Below, in pieces: positions 15,001 through 27,300 of a DNA stretch of 40,908 nucleotides. The DNA is from Lentisphaerota bacterium. Its GTDB lineage: Bacteria; Verrucomicrobiota; Kiritimatiellia; CAIQIC01; Lenti-01. The position numbers and the translations under genes were made by a program. The stretch lies in assembly GCA_012514035.1 (NCBI GenBank), contig JAAZBB010000070.1, positions 1 to 40,908 of the forward strand. Direction: 5' to 3'. Position 1 is the stretch's first letter; each line of letters starts with the position of its first letter. Below the pieces are notes generated by a model. The model saw nothing but the letters and a program-made list of their open reading frames with translations. It was not told where the DNA came from and did no database searches.

Positions 15001-16094
15001 GCCGCTTTTCCGATTCCGATTTGAAGTGGATGCAAACGGCCCTGGCACTTGCCCGCCGCGGGGAAGGCTTGACCCGTCCCAATCCTCCGGTTGGCGCGGT
15101 CGTGGTGAAGAACAATCGGATTCTTGGACAGGGCTGGCACCGTCAGGCCGGCGGTCCCCACGCGGAAATCCATGCGTTGCGCCAGGCCGGACCGCGGGCG
15201 AAAGGCGCCACTCTGTATGTCACCCTGGAACCCTGCAGCACCTTTGGACGCACCCCGCCTTGCACAACGGCCATTCAGCAGGCCGGAATCGCCCGGGTGG
15301 TGGTTGGCGCCGCGGACCCCAATCCCCGGCATGCGGGCAAAGGATTGCGCGTTCTGCGCCAGGGAGGAATCCAGGTATTGACGGGTGTCGGCGGGCCGGA
15401 AGCCCGTGAACTCATCGCGCCGTTTGCCTGTCAGGTTGTGCGGCATCGCCCGTTCTTCACCCTCAAGCTCGGCGTGTCGCTGGATGGCCGTCTTGCCGAT
15501 TTCCGGCATCATTCCCGCTGGATCACCGGCCCCGACGCCCGTCGGGAAGTTCAAGCCATGCGGCGCAGGGCGGATGCCATCCTGGTTGGCGCCGGTACGG
15601 TCCGGCATGACAATCCCTCCTTGTGGCCGCGGCCGGACCGCCAGCGCAATCCGTGGCGGATCATCGTGGTGCGGGACCGGCCGTTGCCGGCTGCGGCACA
15701 GGTTTTCCGTGATGTCCATGCCGACCGGACCATCATCGCCGCCCCGCGCGGCTGGCACCCGGGCGGCGCCCGCCGGCTCCGCGCGGCCAACGTCAAGGTG
15801 CTGGAACTGCCCCGCCGGGGATTTTTTCCGGCCCTGGCAAAGGAGCTCGGGGACCTGGGCATCCTGCGGGTTCTGTGCGAAGGCGGCGGGATTGTGGCCG
15901 GCGAGCTGCTGCGGGCACGCCTGGTGGATGAACTCTGCCTGTTCATTTCTCCGAAACTGATCGGCGGGCCTGTCGGCGCCGTTGGCACTCGGCATTGGAT
16001 GCTGGAGTCCGCTCCCGGGTTCCGGATTCGGGATGTCCGTCGAATCGGCCCGGACCTGTTCGTACACCTGTTCCCGAAAGCCCGGGAGGATTGA
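14997..16094 (+). CDS. ribD: Bifunctional diaminohydroxyphosphoribosylaminopyrimidine deaminase / reductase
   Basis: This 365-residue enzyme performs the second and third steps of the pyrimidine branch of riboflavin synthesis. The deaminase domain (about 5-145) has the zinc site H55-A-E57 in GGPHAEIHAL and the two cysteines of LEPC80STFGRTPPC89. The reductase domain (about 148-362) begins PFFTLKLGVSLDGRLAD and includes WITGPDARREVQAMRRRADA, ILVGAGTVRHDNPSL and LCEGGGIVAGELL, the NADPH- and substrate-binding parts. Both domains look complete and the length is normal. It overlaps ftsY by four bases, and its TGA stop is followed immediately by the ribE ATG. Confidence 0.96.
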   Translation: MSRFSDSDLKWMQTALALARRGEGLTRPNPPVGAVVVKNNRILGQGWHRQAGGPHAEIHALRQAGPRAKGATLYVTLEPCSTFGRTPPCTTAIQQAGIARVVVGAADPNPRHAGKGLRVLRQGGIQVLTGVGGPEARELIAPFACQVVRHRPFFTLKLGVSLDGRLADFRHHSRWITGPDARREVQAMRRRADAILVGAGTVRHDNPSLWPRPDRQRNPWRIIVVRDRPLPAAAQVFRDVHADRTIIAAPRGWHPGGARRLRAANVKVLELPRRGFFPALAKELGDLGILRVLCEGGGIVAGELLRARLVDELCLFISPKLIGGPVGAVGTRHWMLESAPGFRIRDVRRIGPDLFVHLFPKARED

Positions 16095-16733
16095 ATGTTC
16101 ACGGGTCTCATTCAGGCAGTCGGGCAGCTCGAGCGCATCGTCTTTCAGGGGGCGGCCGGGCGATTGACCCTGACGGCGCAATTCGATTCCCCGCTGCAGA
16201 TTGGCGAAAGCGTGGCCGTTAACGGCGCCTGCCTGACACTAATCGACCAGCAGGCCGAGCGGCTGGCCTTCGACGTGCTGCGGGAAACATTTGAAAAGAC
16301 CGCCTTGGCCGGCAAGAAGCCGGGCGATCGGCTGAATCTGGAACGAGCCCTGCGGATGGGCGATCCGCTCGGGGGCCATATGGTTAGCGGCCATGTGGAC
16401 GGGACCGGAGACGTGCGCCGGGTCGAAACCGCCGGTCGCGACCGGATCCTGGTCATCGAGGCGGAAAATCTGATGGCGGACATCGTGCCCAAGGGATCGA
16501 TCGCCGTGGATGGCGTCAGCCTGACCGTCGTGACCGCTGGCCCCGACATGTTTTCCGTCCATGTCATCCCCCACACCTGGAGCCACACGGCACTCTCCTC
16601 CCTGGCATCCGGCGCGCGGGTTAATCTGGAAACCGACATGATCGGCAAATATGTGCGCGCCGCCCTCCAGGATCGCCGTCCTCCAGTTCCGGTGACCTGG
16701 GATCGTCTGCGCAATGCAGGATATCTGGACTGA
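16095..16733 (+). CDS. ribE: Riboflavin synthase, alpha subunit
   Basis: This 212-residue protein dismutates two lumazine molecules to riboflavin. It shows the characteristic MFTGLIQAVGQL start and two similar lumazine-binding domains. The first has GESVAVNGACLTL, RETFEKTAL and LRMGDPLGGHMVSGHVDG; the second has KGSIAVDGVSLTVV, HVIPHTWSHTAL and VNLETDMIGKYV. The ATG follows the ribD stop without spacing, so translation is coupled. It is the last gene of the rib operon and converges on the glycosyltransferase gene at 16780. A bifunctional riboflavin kinase is not present in the window. Confidence 0.96.
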   Translation: MFTGLIQAVGQLERIVFQGAAGRLTLTAQFDSPLQIGESVAVNGACLTLIDQQAERLAFDVLRETFEKTALAGKKPGDRLNLERALRMGDPLGGHMVSGHVDGTGDVRRVETAGRDRILVIEAENLMADIVPKGSIAVDGVSLTVVTAGPDMFSVHVIPHTWSHTALSSLASGARVNLETDMIGKYVRAALQDRRPPVPVTWDRLRNAGYLD

Positions 16734-16747
16734 AATTCTTCGGCACG

Positions 16748-16764
16748 GCGGGCCGGATGCCCGC
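16748..16764. terminator. Hairpin between convergent operons
   Basis: A perfect GCGGGC/GCCCGC stem with a 5-base loop sits in the 46-bp gap between ribE and the convergent GT2 gene. It has no U-run on either side, so it may only slow polymerase or act with Rho. Confidence 0.35.
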
Positions 16765-16779
16765 GCTCCGGCGGAAGGG

Positions 16780-17475
16780 CTAGTCCATGAACGCGTATTT
16801 GACGATGCAGCGCAAGGCGCTGAAGCCGTCTTTCCAGTTGATTTTCTTGCCTTCGGAGTAGTCCCGCCCGTAGTAGGAGATGGGCACCTCGTAGATCCGG
16901 CACTTGCGCCGGGCCACCTTGGCGGTGATCTCCACCTCGAATCCAAACCGGTTTTCCTTGAGCGGGATGTTCTGGATGATCTCGCGCTTGAAGACCTTGT
17001 AGCAGACCTCCATGTCCGTCAGGTTCAGGTTGGTGGTCATGTTGGAGAGCGTGGTCAGCAGCTTGTTGCCCAGATAGTGCCAATAGAAGACCACGCGGTG
17101 CGCCCCGCCGCCCAAAAAGCGCGAACCGTACACCACGTCGGCATGGCCGTCCAGAATGGGCCGAAGCAGGCGCGGATATTCCTGGGGATCGTATTCCAGA
17201 TCGGCATCCTGGATGATCACGATGTCGCCAGTCGCCGCGGCAAATCCCGTCCGCAGGGCGGCTCCCTTGCCCTGGTTGACGTCGTGAAACCGAACGCGCA
17301 GATCCGGATCCGCTGCGGCCATGTTCTGCAGTACCTCCCGCGTGCCGTCGCGGGAACAATCGTCCACCAGCAGGATTTCCTTCTCCATGCCGATTTCGAC
17401 CGAATGGACCGCATCCACGACCCGGGCAATGGTTCCGGCTTCATTGTAAACGGGTATGACAATCGACAACTTCAT
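16780..17475 (-). CDS. GT2 glycosyltransferase, dolichol-phosphate-mannose-synthase-like
   Basis: This 231-residue GT-A enzyme starts at the ATG at 17475 with [20 protein letters not shown]. It shows VDDCSRDGT (37-45), [12 protein letters not shown] (67-78), the metal-binding QDADLEYDP (89-97) and later VVYGSRF and [11 protein letters not shown]. This is the DPMS/DPG-synthase-like GT2 group, which moves a hexose from a nucleotide sugar to a polyprenyl phosphate or related acceptor. There is no C-terminal membrane domain. Its start overlaps the VanZ-like gene stop by four bases (ATGA), so it is the last gene of the operon headed by the giant gene. It might glycosylate or supply lipid-linked sugar for the giant exported protein, which is inference from position only. 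Confidence 0.92.
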   Translation of the reverse strand: MKLSIVIPVYNEAGTIARVVDAVHSVEIGMEKEILLVDDCSRDGTREVLQNMAAADPDLRVRFHDVNQGKGAALRTGFAAATGDIVIIQDADLEYDPQEYPRLLRPILDGHADVVYGSRFLGGGAHRVVFYWHYLGNKLLTTLSNMTTNLNLTDMEVCYKVFKREIIQNIPLKENRFGFEVEITAKVARRKCRIYEVPISYYGRDYSEGKKINWKDGFSALRCIVKYAFMD

Positions 17476-18374
17476 GGGGCATTCCGTGCCGGAACTAAAT
17501 GCACCGGCTCGAGCAGAAAATAGTCCAGGGGCACATTCGAGACAAGAAAAACCCCCCACTGGCAGACGTTTTCCAGGTTCAAGGGCCGGCCGCCCGCAGA
17601 CCTTCCGAATTCGGCGGCGGGAATTTCCACGACATTCCACCCCTGGGTGATCAGCAGCTCCTTCTGGAATCGTTCTGCGTAAGGCGGATTTCCGGGACGA
17701 TCGTCCACCCGAACCGCAAAAACGGCCGGTTCGGTTTTGGGCCAGAACACCGCGGTGCGCAAGGATTCAACGCCGCGCCAATCGCGATGGACCCCGCGGC
17801 GGAACACTCCCGGGTACGGCGACGGGGCGCCGTCATCCGGCGCCGCCCGTCCCGCCACCTTGAACCGGCGGTGCGGATCAACAGACAAGTCGACGCCATT
17901 CAGCGTCCAGCTCCGGCGAGCCCACCAGGCGCCGGACTGCGCAAGCACGGGAAAGGCCCGTATTTCCTGATGCCACATGGCGGCCTCCCAGACCGGCGGA
18001 AACAGGGCGAGCGCGCCCAGCGCCACCCAGCGGCGGCGCGTTCCCGGGCGCAGGGGCCAGCCGCCGCAAAGACAGGCGGCGCCGCCGGCTCCATACAGCC
18101 AATCCGCCCAACCGGCTGACCTCCCGACCAAGGGTTGGATCGTCTCCACGACGGCCGCCAACAGGGCTAGTCCCAGCCAGAGGAACCCGCGGGAAATCCG
18201 TTCCGGCCAGACGCTCCCCGCGGCCCGGGCCAATCCGGCAAACAGCAGCACATGCACCGCGCCGGCGGCGGCATGCCCCATCCGGGAGTCCTTCGGCAAA
18301 GGCAACGGCACCAGCAGCAGCACCAGCACGGCCGTACCGGCCAGGGCGGTTCGCCGCCACGCGGGTCGCCGCAT
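17472..18374 (-). CDS. VanZ-like membrane protein with C-terminal beta-sandwich domain
   Basis: The 300-residue protein starts at the ATG at 18374, eight bases after AGGGG; a TTG two codons upstream leaves no room for that site. Residues 9-130 hold about four transmembrane helices and VanZ-family features: [17 protein letters not shown] (33-49), ETIQ (77-80) and [16 protein letters not shown] (84-99). The remainder (about 150-300) is beta-rich and looks like a galactose-binding or carbohydrate-binding sandwich: [28 protein letters not shown] and [12 protein letters not shown]. The VanZ family includes the teicoplanin-resistance protein, but most members have no known role. It starts 10 bases after the giant-gene stop and overlaps the GT2 gene, so it probably acts with both at the envelope. 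Confidence 0.85.
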   Translation of the reverse strand: MRRPAWRRTALAGTAVLVLLLVPLPLPKDSRMGHAAAGAVHVLLFAGLARAAGSVWPERISRGFLWLGLALLAAVVETIQPLVGRSAGWADWLYGAGGAACLCGGWPLRPGTRRRWVALGALALFPPVWEAAMWHQEIRAFPVLAQSGAWWARRSWTLNGVDLSVDPHRRFKVAGRAAPDDGAPSPYPGVFRRGVHRDWRGVESLRTAVFWPKTEPAVFAVRVDDRPGNPPYAERFQKELLITQGWNVVEIPAAEFGRSAGGRPLNLENVCQWGVFLVSNVPLDYFLLEPVHLVPARNAP

Positions 18375-18384
18375 GTTCAAACCC

Positions 18385-21300
18385 CTATTCCGATACTTCC
18401 CAGATCCGATACCAGCGGGTCCTTCGCAGATAGGATGTCCGGTCCTCGAAAGTGTACACCAGCGCGGATTCCCCGACGGGAATCACAAAATTGCTGCGAT
18501 TCATGGGAGCCGGACCGTTATAAATTTCCTCCCAGGGATGCCAGGTCTGGCCGAAGTCGTCGGAATACTCGATCCGGTAGCGCAAGCCCTGCACGCCACC
18601 GGCCCAGTCGAACCGCATCAGGCCCCGGACCGGAAGCGGCCCCGTCAGGATTTCGAAGTCGCGATAGCGGACATCGAAGCCGCCGTCATCTCCGGCCGGG
18701 CTCTCAGCCAAGACGAGGGGATTGTTCACGCCGATGACCCGCCAGCGCCCCTTCACCGTCTGGAACCCGACCAGCGCCTGCCAGACATAATATTCCGTAT
18801 GGGCCGAGGTATTGGTCAGGGTGATCCAAGACAGGCCGCCATCGCCGGAGAACTGCACCTGCACCTGCTCATCGGCGGGAATCCCATGGGCGGACCAGAT
18901 CATGGGCCAGATCGGATCATCCTGCTTAATGATCTGGTTTGGATTGACCAGCGTGCGCAGGTCGTAGGATACGTCAACACTGTCGCCTTTGCTGGCCTGG
19001 ACGGTGTTGCCATACATGCCGATGTTCCGGCGCCCACCGTTGGGCGAAGGTTCTAAACCGGCATCCTGGTCCGGATCGCCATGGTCAACCGCCCAGGAGG
19101 TATTGGTATCCAGAGTCCAGCCGCCGTTCTCCCAGCGTCCGTATTCCGACCGCGGGTGGAAATCTCCGGCATCGATGTCGGCCAGACTGGCCGGGGCAAC
19201 GGCGCTGCGGAAGTCCCGGTTGAGACCTCCATACTTGGGGGTGCCGAACACCTTGCCCACTTGCAGCCGGCGGAGGTCCCTGCCGAAGGGCGCCCCGGCA
19301 TAGAAGTCGGAGCCTTCCGCGCTGAAATCATAGAGATTGTAATCCAGAGTGGCGTTGGCCAGCAGGGAGGTCGCCGTGCCGATGGCGTAGGCGTAGGCGT
19401 TGGTGCGCGGCACGAAGATGTTGTTCCGCAGCGTGTCGAGCACGGAGGAATTCAAGCGAATGCCGGCCAGGATGGACTGGGCGAAGGTCAGGTTTTCCAG
19501 TACCGAAGTCGCAGTGTTGTTGAGGCTGACTCCGTAGCCCGTACGCCAGAAACCGGTATTCCGAATCTGGGTGTTCTGGGCCCCGTCGGCCGCGACCCCG
19601 GTCGCCGTATCCATGAACAAGCCGCCCCGGATCGTGACGTTCCGGTTGGAATCCAGGAGGAAGCCCCGGTCCACGTTCTTCACGACGAGATGGTTGAGTT
19701 GGATCTGTGAAGCCTTCACGTCAATGCCCACGGCGGGAAAACCCGTTGCGCCGCTGCGGTCCAGCACGGTCAGGGGGACGTTGGTGTTGCCCTGGATGAC
19801 CACATCCGCGGAGGAATCGCCGCTGCGCGACCAGATGATGCGCAGGTTGGCATTCGTCGAATAGGTGCCGGTATCCACGTAGACCGTGTCGCCCCCTTCC
19901 AAGTCGTACTGATCCAGAATCTGCTGCAGATTGGCCTTGGGGGTGGCCGGAGTCAGGCCGTTGTGGGCGGCCGCACCCGGGGCCGAGCAGTACATGTCGC
20001 CCTCCTGGCTGGCATCGTTGACATAGAACTGCTGGACGTGGTTGCGCAGCGGGAACGTGGCATCGGTTTCATCCGACACGCCCGAGCCGTCTTCGGCCAC
20101 GACGCGCCACTTGGCGTTGAAGCTGTCGGGTACCGTCGTGGTGTCCCACATATAGGTTCCGGTGTCGGCGGACAGGCCCGTGGCAATGTTGGTCCAAGCG
20201 GATCCATTGAAATACTGCAGGGCAACGGTCTTGCCGGAGGCATAGCCGGCGGCCCAGCGCAGGACCACGTTGGAGCCCTTCAGGACGCCGCCGTCGTTTT
20301 GCGTCAACGCGGTCAGCCAGAGATTCGTCAAACTCTTGCTGGCCTGGGCGCTGCCGCCATACGCGCCCAGATTGCGCCGGTAGCCGTTGGGCCAGGGCTC
20401 GTCACCCGTGCCGATCCAGGGATTCCCCAGGTCGATCAGCGGCGAGTGCACCCCGTCCACATCCCAATCGTTGAAGATCGGACTCCAGCGGCCGGTCATG
20501 GAATTCAGATGGAAATCCCCCTGGAGTTCATTCTGGAAAAGGGGATCGAAGGACACGCTGTTGGCGTCCTGTCCCTCGGCCGCCTGCCAATAAGCCAGTT
20601 TCTCCCACTTGTCTTTCCGGACACCGATCCACGCCGAATCCCGGGCCAGCAAGTTATTCCAGTCGGAGAGCAGGCCGCCGTCCTGCCAGGAGATGACTGC
20701 ATTGGTATCCGCAACGCCGCCGGCCACCAGGATGTTGTGGCCCAGGCGCAACGTGCCAATTCCGTATTTGGCGACAGCGGTTCCACGGGAGGAGACCACG
20801 GTGCAGTTTGAGACCACCGGGCTGACCGCATTGACGGTCAACGCCATGGCGTTTTGGTTGGTGGTGTAGATCACGGACCGGGTCAAAACGGCATTGGTTC
20901 CGATGAGAGTGGCATCGCCCCATCGCAGCCGCATCCGGTCCAGCCGATTGCTCATGCCGGACAACGAAACCGAACCGCGGTCGATCCCGATGTCTTCAAA
21001 CCGGGAAGCGTCGCTCCTGACTTCCAGGGAACCATTGGTCAGTGACAGATTGCTGACAATCAGCCCGGAACCGGTGAATTCCAGGTTTTGGCGGACAAAC
21101 TGCAGATCCCGCACATCCAGGAAAGGGGCCTGAACCTCAACCAAGCCGCGGACGGAGGGATCGAGGCTGGTGAAGACGAAGCGGGATCCGTCTGGATGGG
21201 TGGAGCCACGCACCAGCACGGGTTGTCCGGGGGCCCCGGCATCCGAAGCCTCCCAGCGCACCGACGGCACATTGGTGTCCGATTCATAAACTCCTGTGTC

Positions 21301-24300
21301 GATCAAGACCTGGTCGGTCGGCTCCAAGTCCACATCTGCCAGCAGCCCGCCCAGCGTCAGCTTGGGCGCCGCCGGATAGAATCCCATGTTGGCATCGTCA
21401 CCGGGACCTGCGGCATAGATGTCATTGGCGGTCGACAGGTCATTGACATAATACTTGAACGGATTGTTGCGCAGGCCAAAATAGGTATCGGTCCGGTCCA
21501 CCAGGTTGGTGGCCTCGACCAAGAAGATCTGCCAGCGTCCGGCCGGACTGCTGAAAAACCTTTCAATGCCGGCCTGTACCAAATCGCTTTGCCAATAGAA
21601 TTCCCGGGCGCCGACGGGAACATTTCCGATCAGGCTCCAGTTTGCGGTTCCATCGTCGTAGGAGTACTGCAGCTGGGCCAGGGCATTGCTGGGAATGCCG
21701 CCGCCGTAGCCCCAGGTAAGGGTGATGCCGCCGGACATGATCCCGCCAGACATGGCCGTAACCGCCAGCAGCCACTGGTTCGTGTTGCTCTTGCTCGCCT
21801 GCCACGTATTGCCATACAGTCCGATGTTCGGCAGGCCTCCGTTGGATGCGGGCTCGTTGCTCCAGGCCGTGCGGGGATCCCCCATGTCGATGAGCGGCGA
21901 GTAGTCCGGCCGGCCGTCTTCCGGAACATCCGACACCCACCCCGTTCCAGGTTGATACCGGCCCGTGCGGCTGCGCGGATGGAAATCCCCGGCCGCAGGA
22001 TCAGAAAAGAGAGGATCCGTGCTGAGTGAATGCAAGTCTTGAACGGATCCCCGGACCCATTGGGGCAGCTTTTCATATTGCATGGCGTCTTTGAAGGCAA
22101 TCTGGGCGCCATTGCGAATAAACAGATTGTTATAGTCCGTCCGCATCGTGACGTTGGTATACGCCAGATAACAATAGTTACCGCTGCCGGATGCTTCGAG
22201 GACCGAGTTGGTCATGAAAAGAGCGGTGGAGCTCAGGCTGACCGCGGAAGCCCGGTTGGACCACACCACGCAGCCCAGCAGTTCCAGTCCGGACGAATTG
22301 GCCGAAAGGCCGACACTCAAGCCATCCCGGATCAACACCCGTTCCAGCCGGGTGTCTTGGGCCTGAGCGAGGGCCACGCCAGGCCCGATCGAAGCCTGGA
22401 TATCCAGATCGGCCAAGGTGCAGAACCGGGTGCCAGTTCCGGAACTTGCCACTCCATTGGTGAATCCGGTCAGGCGGAAGTTCGCGATTTGAATGTACCG
22501 CGCCTGATGAATTTGGAAAGCGGGACTCAGAAAGCCGGCGGCCGGCTGCAACCAGGAACCGCCGGCGGCGAAATTGGTACTCCCGGTGATCTTGGCGGGA
22601 TTGTTGGTTGAACCGCTGTTGAGCGGGGTGATAAACACGGAATCCGTCAAGAGGTAGGACCCCGTGTCCACTTTGATTTCATCGCCGCCCCCCAGCTGAT
22701 ATCTGTCCAGCACGGCCCGGATGGAGTGCAACGGACTGCGGGAAACATAGCCCTTGTTGCCGGCGGCGCCAAAGGCCGAGGTATAGACATCTCCGGTGGT
22801 GCTGGCATCATTGACATAATAGGTCAGGGGGGTGGGCCGGAAGGTGAAAAGCGTTGACGTCGTTCCGGCGATGTTGGTGTTGGACTGCAAGACGATCCGC
22901 CACAGAGCTTCCGGCGTCGGGGTCTCCGAACTGAACCAGTAGAAGGGGGCAGATCCAGCCTGAATGCCGTCGGCGACCGTCACCCAGGTGAGGCCTCCGT
23001 CGGGCGAATATTGGATGCGCAGGTTGTTGGTCGCAGCGAGGCCTCGGTAGAGCCAGAACAGCGGTTGCCCTTGGACCGTCACGCCGCCGTCCCGCAGGGT
23101 GGTCGGAAAGAGTTCCGGCACGGAAGAATCGCTCTTGGACGCTTGCGCGGTGCCGCCAAAGGCCCCGAGATTGATGCGTCCGCCATGGGGGGGCAATTCG
23201 CCGGCGATGAGCGCGGCGGGATCGCCGGCATCAATGGCCCAGGAGGTGTTGGCGGCTGTCGCCCACGTGCCATTGCTCCAATATCCCGCCCGGCTCTGGA
23301 GGTGGAAGTCTCCCGCCGCCGGGTTGATAAACAACGGATCAGCCACCAAGCTGTGCAAATCGCGCTCCTTGTCCTGCCATTGGCGCAGATTGACATAGGA
23401 GATTCGTTCCGCGGTGTTGGTGCCAAGCGTCCCGCCCGGTACCATTCCGTACAGGTTGTAATCGCCGTTGACATTCCCGGATTGCCCGGCCTCATAAAAT
23501 ACGGGGGCCAGGTTGGTGGCGACCAGAATACTGTTGGACACCCGGAGGCCGCCGCTGTTCAGAATCTGTCCGGCTTGATTGCCCCAGAAGGTGCAGTTGA
23601 CCACCGCACGTCCGCTTTGGCCGCCAGACACCAGTCCGTAGTTTCCGTTGGCCCAGACCAGGCTGTTGCGTAATTCGACATCGCCGCCCGCAACCTCCAG
23701 CCCGTTGGTCAGATTGTTGAAGACCCGGAGGCCGGTGAGCCGGATTCCGGAAACATTCTGGATCGTCAGTCCGTTCCGCGATCCGGAGATCCGCATATCC
23801 GAAATTTCGATGTTGCGCGTATTCCGGATGATCAATCCGTCCGTTCCGCCATCGCCAATCAGCTGCGTGCCGCCGGCCAGTATATTGGTGCTGCCGAAAA
23901 TCAGCAGCGGCTTGCTCTCGGTGCCGGCATTGGCGTTTTCCAGGATCAGCCGGGCGGCGCTCGACACCGGATAGATTCCGGTATCCACGTACACCCGGTC
24001 GCCGCCGCCGACGGGATAGTGTTCCAGCAGGGAATTGAGGCTGTCAATCGGCATGGCCGGGTTGGTGCCGATGGTGGTCCAGGGGTCCCAGGGCATGCCG
24101 GGACTGGAACACCAGACATCGCCCGCGGTGGACCCGTCGTTGACATAATAGTCGTAGTTTTTGGTCTTCAGGGACGCCGGAGTATCCGAGATGTCGAATA
24201 CATTGGTGTCGGATTGGAGCACCACCTTCCAGTTCAAGCCGATGCTGAGCGGCAATCCACTGACATCCCAGGCGTATTCACGCGATCCGGCCGGAAGATT

Positions 24301-27300
24301 ACTGGCAATGGGATTCCAAGAAATTTCATAGTCCGTGGAATACTCCAACTGCACGTGGGCATTGCTGGACATGCCGCCGTGCAGCCAGTACAGCAGCACG
24401 GTCCCGGCCATGGTCCCGCCGCTGTTGTATGAGACCACGCGCAGCCAGGGCGGATTGGTCTGGGTCATGGAGGATTCGGGTGTATTTCCATAGGCCCCGA
24501 TATTGATGATGCCCCCGTTGGGGGCGGGCTCCCGGTCCGCCGGCCATCCCGGCGCTCCGGCATCCACCAGCGGCGACAGGACGGCATCGTTGGTCCAGAT
24601 GCCGGAAACGAATCGGCCCTGCGTGCTGCGGGGGTGAAAATCACCCCGGACCGCATCGGCAAACAGGGGATCCTGCGACATGCTGTGGCGGTCCGCCCCC
24701 GTCAGGGCGGTCCAGGCCGGCAGGTCGCCGTAAAACTCAGAACCAATCGCCGGCCGCTGCTGCTCACAGATCAGCGCACCGTTGTTGAGGGAGTAGGCGT
24801 TGTAATCTCCACGGAACGCGGTGGCAGAGGCTCCTGAGGCGAAATCATAGATGCGTCCGCCGGGGCCCGAGGCTTCCATCACGCTGTTGGTCACCGTCAG
24901 GTTGCCGCTGCTGATGAATACCGCCTTGGGGCTGCCCCAGAACACGCTGTTTTCGATGCTGAGCGAGCTGCGGTTGATGGCCGCGCCCAATCCCCCCTGG
25001 AGACTGTTGTTGTTGCGCAGAATGGACCGGACCAGCCGGAACCCTTCGTTATCGTTTTGCAGTTGCAGACCGACATCCTGATTGCCTTCCAGGCGCACCG
25101 AATCCAGTTCGCACCCGGAGGTATAGTTGGCCACAAGGCCCGCCGCGGCATTGATGATCGACAGGTTTTTCAGGCGGACATTGACGGCGTATTTCAGTTC
25201 CATCACGAAGGGCGTGGTCAGGGAGGGAGCGCGCAGCATAGTGGGCGCGGCGGGATTGGTGCTGCCCTGGATGGTCACATAAAGGTTGCTCCAGCCGGAA
25301 TCGGTCTGCGTGATCGTGATCGGGGGCGCCCCGGCAAAGTATGTGCCGGCGTCCACGTAGACCACGTCGACCGGCTCCAATTCGAATTCGTCGAGAATCG
25401 CCTGCAAGCTGGCCTTGGGCGTGGCGGGAGTCAGGCCGTCATGGGTATCATTTCCCGGCGCGGTGCAATAGACATCCCCGGCGGTGCTGGCGTCGTTCAC
25501 GTAGTAGGGAATCTGCCCGCCATTGCGCAGGGTGAATCGGGCCTGGCTGGTTACAAACAGGGACTCGTCCTCCAGGCAGTAGGCGCGCCAACGGCCGAGG
25601 GCGGACCGTCCATAGGGCACGCTGTCCCACGAATAGTTGCCTTTGCTGGCCGGCCAGCCGCAGATGATATTGGTCCAGGTGGCTCCGTCGTCAGGCGAGT
25701 ACTCCAAGCAGAGCGTGTAGTTGGTCGCCGCCCCCCCCACGGTCCACTGCAGTTCGACCTGCCCCGAGGCCACTCCGCCATCGTTGAGGGAGATCAAAGT
25801 CAGCGCCCCGTCCATGGGACTCTTGCTGGCCTCGGCCGTGCCGCCATACAGCCCCATGTTCAGACGGCGGCCGTTGGGGGCGGGCTCCGCTGTCCATGCG
25901 GGCGAAAGAGGATCCCCGGAATCCAGCAGCGGGGAGTTCACGGAATCAAAGACCCAGCCGGTGCCAGGCAGATACCGTCCGCTTCGCGCTTTGAGATGGA
26001 AATCGCCATTGCCGGGATCGGCCAACTGCGGGTCCTGCGCCAGGGAATGGACGTCCATGCCGGTGGCGCGCGTCCAGGCAGCCACCGTGGCGTAGACGGA
26101 AGTGCGCGCACTGGATCCGCCGCCGGACTGCACGGCGCTCACCCCGACATTCGGGCCGGAGACAAACAGGTTGTTATAATCGCTCTGGAATGTCCCGGGT
26201 TGCCCCAACTGCTGGAAGAATCCGAACGACCCGGGCGCAACCGCACCCACAATCGAATTGGTAATATAGACATTGCCGGAAAGCAGATAGATGCCGTATC
26301 TGTTCGACCACAGGACGCTCGCATCCACCCACAGACTTTCCCCCCGATTTCCGCCCGCAAACCGGATACCGGCGTTTTGGTTGCCATCCAGTACCGAGTG
26401 CGTGATGAAAATATTGGAGGAGGACTGGATGCTGATCCCGTTGCCGCATCCCCGGATTCGCAGCCAATCGCCCGAGATGTAATGACCGTCCTGAATGGCC
26501 AAGCCGATGCTGGGGCCAACCATTTCCAGATGGCTGAAGCGAATGCCATACGTGCCATCCAGGAGAAAGCCGGTTTTCTCCGGATCGGGAACGACGAACA
26601 AGGTGCCGGTCCCCAGCAAATTGGTACTGCCCTGGATGGTCACCTGCCGCGCCGGATCCCTCGATATATCGCCGGCATCCAGGTCGCCGATCACAATCGG
26701 TTCCGCCAGGGGATAGTTGCCGGCATCCACGTAAATCACGTCGCCCGGTTCCAGATCGTAGTCGGTCAGGATGTCCGCGACCTGGCGCCGGGGCGAGGCA
26801 GGAGAAAGGCCTGTGTTGCCGGAGGTCCCGGGCGCGCTGCAATAGAGATCGCCTTCCTGGGATTCATCGTTTACGTAATAATAGATCGGATCATTATGGA
26901 TGGTGAAGTTGCGTTCGCTGACCGCCTCCACTCCGGCCTGCTGTTCATCCTGCACGCGCCATAATGCCCGCGGCGAGGAGGACAATCCGAGACTGTTCCA
27001 GACCACTTCTCCCAAATCGGCGCGAATCCCTTCCGCAATGCGGACCCATGTGGCGCCGTTGTCGCTGGAAACCTCCAACCGGACCGTATGTCCCGTTGTC
27101 GCGCCGGCCGCCTTCCAGCTCAACAGGGTTGGCCCGGAGGCGATGCCGCCTCCGTTCAGCGACACCAGATGCAACGCCGCATTGGTCGGCGACTTCGACG
27201 CCTGGAGCGTGCCGCCATACAGGCCGATATTGACCCAGCCGCCATTGGGATCGGGTTCGCTCGACCAGGCTTCGGATTGCGGCCAGCCCGCATCAATCAG

